Below, in pieces: positions 5,817 through 9,699 of a DNA stretch of 9,699 nt. The notes beneath the pieces were generated by a model. That model saw only the letters and a program-made list of their open reading frames with translations. It made no database searches and was not told where the DNA came from. Position 1 is the stretch's first letter, and every line of letters begins with the position of its first letter. The translations under genes and the position numbers were made by a program. The stretch is from NCBI GenBank assembly GCA_002730855.1, contig PCBA01000005.1, positions 4,710 through 14,408 on the forward strand. The letters run 5' to 3'. The stretch is from Gammaproteobacteria bacterium (GTDB lineage: Bacteria; Pseudomonadota; Gammaproteobacteria; Magnimaribacterales; Magnimaribacteraceae).

Positions 5817-7046
5817 ATGGACTTTAACGATACTCCAGAAGAAGCTAATTTTAGAAAAGAAGCCTACGACTGGCTAAAAGCTAATGCTCCTTTAAAAGAG
5901 GGTCCAAAAGATGGTTGGAGGACAGCTTCTGAAGAAGAAGGCTTAAAAGAAGTAAAAGTCTGGCAGAAGAAGTTGCACGAAGCTGGTTGGGCTTGCATGC
6001 ACTGGCCAAAGGCTTATGGGGGAAGAGAGTCAACACCCATTGAAAGAGTTATTTGGGGACAAGAAGTATCCAAATTTAAAGTTCCAGGAGGATACCTGGA
6101 AATAGGCCAAGGCATGGCTGGGCCCGTCATGATGATGTATGCAACAGAAGAACAAAAAGAGAGATACCTTCCTCCAATGGCTAAAGGAGAAGAAATATGG
6201 TGTCAGCTTTTTAGTGAGCCAGGAGCAGGTTCTGATTTAGCAGGCTTAAAAACTAAATCTGTTCAGGAAGGAGATACATGGACAATAAACGGACAAAAAA
6301 TATGGACTTCAGGCGCTCACTTTAGTGATTACGGCATTCTAGTTACCAGAAGCGACCCCAATGCACCTAAACATAAAGGTTTAACTTATTTCTTTTTAGA
6401 TATGAAGTCTCCAGGAGTTGAGGTTAGGCCTATTAAACAGATATCAGGTGGAGCTAACTTTAATGAAGTCTATTTTACAGATGTGAAAATCCCTGATAGC
6501 CAAAGACTAGGAGCAGTTGGTGACGGCTGGAAGGTATCTTTAACCACGCTTATGAATGAAAGATTGGCAGTAGGAGATGCTTCTGGACCAGATTTCCAAG
6601 AAGCCTTCACTTTAGCTAGAGGACAAGACTTAAATGGAAAGTTAGCTATAGAGAATGATTCAGTTAGAGAAAAACTAGCAGACTGGTATTGCCAACAAAG
6701 TGGATTGAAATTCGCAAAATATAGGAATATATCAGCTTTATCCAGAGGAGAAACTCCTGGACCGCAATCTTCTATTACGAAAGTAGTAAGTGGAAACAAA
6801 CTTCAAGAAATTGCTAACTTTGGTATGGATCTATTAGATTCTGGCGGTATCGTTAGGTCTGATGAGAAGGATGCAGATCAATCTATGTACCAAATGGGAT
6901 TTTATGGAGCAGCCGGTATAAGAATTGCAGGAGGAACTGATGAAATCCTCAAAAATATAATCTCGGAACAAGTCCTAGGAATGCCTCAAGACATGAGAGC
7001 AGATAAAGGCATCCCTTTCAACGAAATTCCATCAGGAAATAAATAA
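5817..7046 (+). CDS. Acyl-CoA dehydrogenase, probable catalytic subunit of the pair
   Basis: This 409-residue flavoprotein has a complete motif set: L-F-S-E-P-G-A-G-S-D-L-A-G-L (131-144) for FAD and substrate, W-T-I-N-G-Q-K-I-W-T-S-G-A (155-167), and G-G-T-D-E-I-L-K-N-I-I-S-E-Q-V-L-G-M-P (372-390) at the C-terminus. The position of the medium-chain catalytic Glu is Gly372. Glu248, in M-N-E-R-L-A-V-G, aligns instead with the helix-G glutamate of isovaleryl-CoA and long-chain dehydrogenases and is the likely base. The long A-Y-G-G-R/P-G-G-Y layout resembles FadE29-type partners. Its AGGAG ribosome-binding site (5806-5810) overlaps the stop codon of the upstream gene, which implies coupled translation. 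The substrate is unknown; bulky acyl-CoAs are suggested only by analogy. The stop TAA is followed almost at once by mnmC. Confidence 0.93.
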   Translation: MDFNDTPEEANFRKEAYDWLKANAPLKEGPKDGWRTASEEEGLKEVKVWQKKLHEAGWACMHWPKAYGGRESTPIERVIWGQEVSKFKVPGGYLEIGQGMAGPVMMMYATEEQKERYLPPMAKGEEIWCQLFSEPGAGSDLAGLKTKSVQEGDTWTINGQKIWTSGAHFSDYGILVTRSDPNAPKHKGLTYFFLDMKSPGVEVRPIKQISGGANFNEVYFTDVKIPDSQRLGAVGDGWKVSLTTLMNERLAVGDASGPDFQEAFTLARGQDLNGKLAIENDSVREKLADWYCQQSGLKFAKYRNISALSRGETPGPQSSITKVVSGNKLQEIANFGMDLLDSGGIVRSDEKDADQSMYQMGFYGAAGIRIAGGTDEILKNIISEQVLGMPQDMRADKGIPFNEIPSGNK

Positions 7047-7050
7047 CAAT

Positions 7051-8865
7051 ATCTCGAAAACTCCATCAGCGAACTCATTTTTAAATACTGAGTTTGCTGA
7101 TATTTCGTGGAAAGGAAATCAGCCTTTTTCTAATAAATACGATGATCTATATTCTTCTATAAAAGGAGCTGAAGAAGAGGCAAAACATGTTTTTATTTCT
7201 GGCAACTCATTAACAGAGAGATGGAAAGATAATGATAAGAATTCAACGTTTAATATTGGAGAGCTTGGTTTTGGTGCTGGAATTAATTTTCTTGTAACTT
7301 GCAAGAAGTGGTTAGATTTAGATAACAAAAATAAGACCCTTAATTACGTAGCCTTTGATAAATCTATCTTAAATATCGAAGATACAAAGAGAGTCTTCAA
7401 ACTTTATCCGAATCTTAAGAAGGTTTCTGAAGACTTCTTAAAGGTTTTCCCATTAAACGTTAAAGGCACTCAAAGGATTCATCTAATGGACGGAAGAATT
7501 TCCTTAACTCTAATTCTTGGAGAAATTGAAGAGACCATTAGTAGCCTTAATAACAACAACCTTATTGATGCTTGGTACCTTGATGGGTTTTCTCCTAATA
7601 AAAACCCAGAAATGTGGACAGAAGATATTCTTAGACTGGTCAATAAATTCAGTCATCAAGAAACAACCTTTTCGACATACACATCGGCAAGATTAGTTAA
7701 AGACAATCTTAAGAACAGTGGTTTTGAAGTTCATAAATCTCAAGGATTTGGTAACAAAAGACATATGCTTATTGGTACATCGGGTACTAATCAGAAGAAA
7801 GAGAGAGAGTCAACTAAGAAGATAGCTATTATAGGTGCAGGCATTGCAGGATGCTGTCTCGCATATAAACTGGCAAAAAGAGGTCATACAGTTGATATAT
7901 ATGATAAATCTAATAGCGCTTCTACTGGTGCTACAGGGAACAAAATATTAGTAACCTATCCAAGATTATCTGCTCATGATTCTAGTTATGCTAGATTCTG
8001 CCTTCACTCATTCTTATATGCTTCTAGATTTTATGATCAACTCAAAACTTCTGCTTGGATAAAGTCTGGTGTATTTTTAATGAGCCACGATAGTGCTTCA
8101 AAAAAAAGAGAGACTTCCTTGCTGTCTGCAAGACAAGATAATCTTATCTTCGAACAATTTGATAGCCACGAAATAAGCTCTAAAGCAGGTATCAAATTAA
8201 ATAATGGAGGCCTCTTCTTTCCTCATGGAGGCTATATTTTATCAGAAGAGATCTGTAAAGATTTATTAGAGCACCAAAAAATAAATCAAATCTTTTCTAC
8301 AAAAATAACAAAGGTAAAAGTAACAAAGGAAAACAAGACCTTGATTACGGTTAACTCTAAAGACCATGAGTACACCCATGTATGTATATGCTCTGGCGCT
8401 GAATCTACAGACTTAATTCAAATAAATGGGGTAAATCCTAAAAGAGGCCAGGTAAGCTACATTGAATCTTCTAGTGAATATAAAGATCTAAACTTTCCAG
8501 TTTGTGCCGGTGGTTATCTATCTCCTTTAATCGAAGATATACACGTATTAGGTTCTTCGTACAGCAATAACAAAAGCGAAGAAGTTATTGAAGAGGAGCA
8601 TTTAGAAAATATAAAGAAATTAGAAGATATTTTTTCTTTTAAAGTAAACGTCTTGGGTGGAAATGTAGGGTTTAGAGCTGTAACAAAAGATAGATTGCCG
8701 TTGGTAGGAGCAATCGAAGGAATATATTTAAACGCAGGCCACGGATCTAGAGGGTCAACTAGTGCCCCAATATGTGCAGAATTTATCTCAGATCACATAG
8801 ATAAAACACCAACATCTATTGATCAAGAAGTATCTCTTGCTTTAAGAGCAGATAGATTTAATTAG
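7051..8865 (+). CDS. mnmC: Bifunctional tRNA 5-methylaminomethyl-2-thiouridine biosynthesis protein MnmC (start uncertain)
   Basis: MnmC completes mnm5(s2)U at wobble position 34 of tRNA. The C-terminal FAD domain converts cmnm5U to nm5U and the N-terminal domain methylates it using S-adenosylmethionine. Numbering from 7051 (604 residues; E. coli has 668), the methyltransferase has Y-D-D-L-Y and H-V-F-I-S-G-N, then the SAM loop G-E-L-G-F-G-A-G-I-N-F (70-80) and D-A-W-Y-L-D-G-F-S-P-N-K-N-P-E-M-W (173-189). The oxidase has I-G-A-G-I-A-G (261-267), F-R-A-V-T-K-D-R-L-P-L-V-G (542-554) and G-S-R-G-S-T-S-A-P-I-C-A-E (565-577). The first in-frame ATG, 7486, would delete the SAM loop. Upstream to the stop at 6994-6996 there is no in-frame NTG codon. 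I chose ATC 7051 (ATC-TCG-AAA, like M-S-K), 4 bases after the dehydrogenase stop and 11 after AGGAAA. ATT 7102 is another option. Function is secure; the start is not. Confidence 0.9.
   Translation: MSKTPSANSFLNTEFADISWKGNQPFSNKYDDLYSSIKGAEEEAKHVFISGNSLTERWKDNDKNSTFNIGELGFGAGINFLVTCKKWLDLDNKNKTLNYVAFDKSILNIEDTKRVFKLYPNLKKVSEDFLKVFPLNVKGTQRIHLMDGRISLTLILGEIEETISSLNNNNLIDAWYLDGFSPNKNPEMWTEDILRLVNKFSHQETTFSTYTSARLVKDNLKNSGFEVHKSQGFGNKRHMLIGTSGTNQKKERESTKKIAIIGAGIAGCCLAYKLAKRGHTVDIYDKSNSASTGATGNKILVTYPRLSAHDSSYARFCLHSFLYASRFYDQLKTSAWIKSGVFLMSHDSASKKRETSLLSARQDNLIFEQFDSHEISSKAGIKLNNGGLFFPHGGYILSEEICKDLLEHQKINQIFSTKITKVKVTKENKTLITVNSKDHEYTHVCICSGAESTDLIQINGVNPKRGQVSYIESSSEYKDLNFPVCAGGYLSPLIEDIHVLGSSYSNNKSEEVIEEEHLENIKKLEDIFSFKVNVLGGNVGFRAVTKDRLPLVGAIEGIYLNAGHGSRGSTSAPICAEFISDHIDKTPTSIDQEVSLALRADRFN
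7065..7101 (+). repeat. 13-bp inverted repeat / RNA hairpin at the 5' end of mnmC
   Basis: ATCAGCGAACTCA (7065-7077) and TGAGTTTGCTGAT (7089-7101) pair over 13 positions with a single G-U wobble, leaving an 11-base loop (TTTTTAAATAC). No U-tract follows, so it is not a standard terminator. It starts 19 bases after the dehydrogenase stop and ends just before the conserved ISW segment of MnmC. It therefore lies in the mnmC leader or its first codons and could control translation. Confidence 0.75.
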
Positions 8866-9380
8866 AATTTAGCTACTGCTTCTTCTATTAAACTATTAAC
8901 TGCATCTTGGTCTGATAAGTTTTTAGATCTTTTAAATCTAGTAAAAGCATACCAAACAACGTCATCACTCTTCGAGTCATGAAACCTAATAGAGATCTCA
9001 TCTTCTTCAACTCTTATAAACTTCACATCTCTAGAATCTAAGTAACTTCTTCCGTAATATCCATAACTACTTCCTAGATCTAAAGATCTATCTACTTCTC
9101 TTTGGGTACCAATATAAAACCTTACAACTAAATCAGCTTCATCCATGGACCTTAATCCTTTGCTTTCCAGGCTAGTCTCTAAAGCCCTCTCTATTCTTTG
9201 AATTAGAATGGGATTAATACTTATTGTTTCAACAGAGTTATTTATTTTTGGAGGTTCTATTTTGAAGGACTTATAGGAAGAGAGGTCATAGTTAGAGTCA
9301 GAGTCTGTGACGATAACAGGAGAAGTTGCGCACCCCCATATAAAACAAAGCAGGGTTCCTATAATTATATTTTTTAACAT
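8862..9380 (-). CDS. DUF4136 family lipoprotein
   Basis: This 172-residue protein begins with a short signal (MLKN then I-I-I-G-T-L-L-C-F) and the lipobox-like I-W-G-C, with Cys17 as the lipid attachment site; tryptophan in the lipobox is unusual. The mature part follows the DUF4136 pattern. Y-D-L-S-S-Y-K-S-F (31-39) follows an early D-S-D-S-N. Then come I-L-I-Q-R-I-E-R-A-L-E-T-S-L-E-S-K-G-L (58-76) with A-D-L-V-V-R-F (82-88), and a late beta-strand segment I-S-I-R-F-H-D-S-K-S-D-D-V-V-W-Y-A (129-145) before a short C-terminal helix. Family members are envelope lipoproteins of unknown function. The ATG lacks a clear ribosome-binding site and lies 24 bases after the stop of the next minus-strand gene, so the two are probably co-transcribed. 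Its TAA overlaps the mnmC TAG by 4 bases on opposite strands. Confidence 0.85.
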   Translation of the reverse strand: MLKNIIIGTLLCFIWGCATSPVIVTDSDSNYDLSSYKSFKIEPPKINNSVETISINPILIQRIERALETSLESKGLRSMDEADLVVRFYIGTQREVDRSLDLGSSYGYYGRSYLDSRDVKFIRVEEDEISIRFHDSKSDDVVWYAFTRFKRSKNLSDQDAVNSLIEEAVAKF

Positions 9381-9404
9381 AAGTATTAGAGATAATATAA
9401 AAAA

Positions 9405-9699
9405 CTAGAAAAAAATAAATCTTTTTCCTAATTTTTTCTTACACCCTTGGTATTGAACTTTGTATCTATCAGACTGTCTTTGGACTTTATCAGCAACCGA
9501 TAGCAACCAAGGTTTAGTCCTATAACTACCTCTCTTATAACCCCCTCTTCCTTCGTGATAAGCCAAGTATAAAGCTCTAGCGTTAGTTAAAGATATGCCA
9601 AGCTGTTTATGTGTTTTATAGTTGTACCATCCTACAAAATCTACAGAATCTTCAAAATCATTCCTGCTAACAAACCAGCCTCCTCTATCTCTTAAATAC
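9405..9699 (-). CDS. Transglycosylase SLT-associated family protein, C-terminal fragment (partial)
   Basis: The open frame enters from the right edge and ends at TAG (9405-9407), giving 97 visible residues. The sequence R-G-G-W-F-V-S-R-N-D-F-E-D-S-V-D-F (5-21), Y-L-A-Y-H-E-G-R-G-G-Y-K-R-G-S-Y (44-59) and K-P-W-L (62-65), ending in a basic tail with V-Q-Y-Q-G-C (81-86), resembles the C-terminal part of gammaproteobacterial proteins annotated as transglycosylase SLT-domain proteins of about 200 residues. These are thought to act on peptidoglycan. The N-terminal signal and the presumed catalytic region are outside the window, so activity cannot be assessed. The gene lies 24 bases upstream of the DUF4136 lipoprotein gene on the same strand, suggesting an envelope-related operon. 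The assignment rests on memory of the family pattern and is moderate. Confidence 0.7.
   Translation of the reverse strand, partial: YLRDRGGWFVSRNDFEDSVDFVGWYNYKTHKQLGISLTNARALYLAYHEGRGGYKRGSYRTKPWLLSVADKVQRQSDRYKVQYQGCKKKLGKRFIFF

Noticed and set aside
6470..6799. Minus-strand open frame of 109 codons within the second paired dehydrogenase
   Set aside because: It is antisense to well-conserved dehydrogenase sequence and shows no motif or plausible start signal.
7065..7101. The hairpin as an intrinsic terminator between the dehydrogenase and mnmC
   Set aside because: No U-tract follows the stem on either strand, and the right arm overlaps sequence coding for MnmC.
6994..7108. A natural fusion of the upstream dehydrogenase to MnmC by frameshift
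   Set aside because: The dehydrogenase already ends with a normal family C-terminus and a TAA, and I see no convincing slippery site close enough to the hairpin. It is kept only as an alternative explanation for the missing start.
7486..8865. mnmC starting at the first in-frame ATG, 7486
   Set aside because: The 435 bases upstream in the same frame encode conserved MnmC methyltransferase sequence including the SAM loop, with no stop codon, so this start would give a truncated and probably inactive domain.
4704..8865. A steroid-degradation cluster
   Set aside because: The paired dehydrogenases resemble steroid side-chain enzymes in architecture, but no ring-cleavage, thiolase, hydratase or CoA-ligase gene is present in the window, so the pathway cannot be claimed.

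Overview
The window is an AT-rich, gene-dense stretch of a bacterial chromosome. The longest gap between genes is about 170 bases. The gene set points to a gammaproteobacterium: a fused bifunctional MnmC, a tRNA-Leu(UAG) close to Escherichia coli leuW with an encoded CCA, and two predicted lipoproteins. The low GC, short spacers and abundance of acyl-CoA dehydrogenases would suit a streamlined marine lineage such as SAR86. That placement is inference; no marker gene here settles it.

Layout. Positions 1-317 (-) hold the start of an MBL-fold hydrolase lipoprotein that runs off the left edge. Diverging from it is an HSL-type alpha/beta hydrolase (419-1423, +). A terminator hairpin separates this from a convergent ACAD10/11-like acyl-CoA dehydrogenase (1467-2717, -). 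That gene diverges from a LysR-type regulator (2886-3791, +) across a 168-base spacer rich in dyads. A tRNA-Leu (3794-3878, -) follows two bases after the lysR stop, and then comes a one-pass membrane protein with a long coiled coil (3901-4593, -). A plus-strand operon follows: two adjacent acyl-CoA dehydrogenases (4704-5807 and 5817-7046) and then mnmC (about 7051-8865). The mnmC stop overlaps the stop of a DUF4136 lipoprotein (8862-9380, -). Upstream of that lipoprotein, probably in the same operon, is the C-terminal part of a protein resembling the transglycosylase-SLT-associated family (9405-9699, -).

How the genes fit together. Three acyl-CoA dehydrogenases, an HSL-type esterase and a LysR regulator suggest catabolism of acyl-CoA thioesters or esters; the substrate cannot be read from the sequence. 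The paired dehydrogenases look like the two halves of one heteromeric enzyme: the 367-residue partner lacks the usual FAD/substrate motif and a catalytic acid, while the 409-residue partner has both. A 13-base motif in the lysR spacer recurs, with 10 of 13 bases identical, upstream of the paired dehydrogenases, so LysR may control both transcription units.

The points most worth a second look are mnmC and the DNA just before it. The conserved methyltransferase domain extends well upstream of the first in-frame ATG (7486), yet no in-frame ATG, GTG, TTG or CTG lies between the last upstream stop (6994-6996) and that ATG. A 13-base-pair hairpin (7065-7101) sits exactly where translation should begin. 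This suggests a rare start codon, recoding, or a damaged start.
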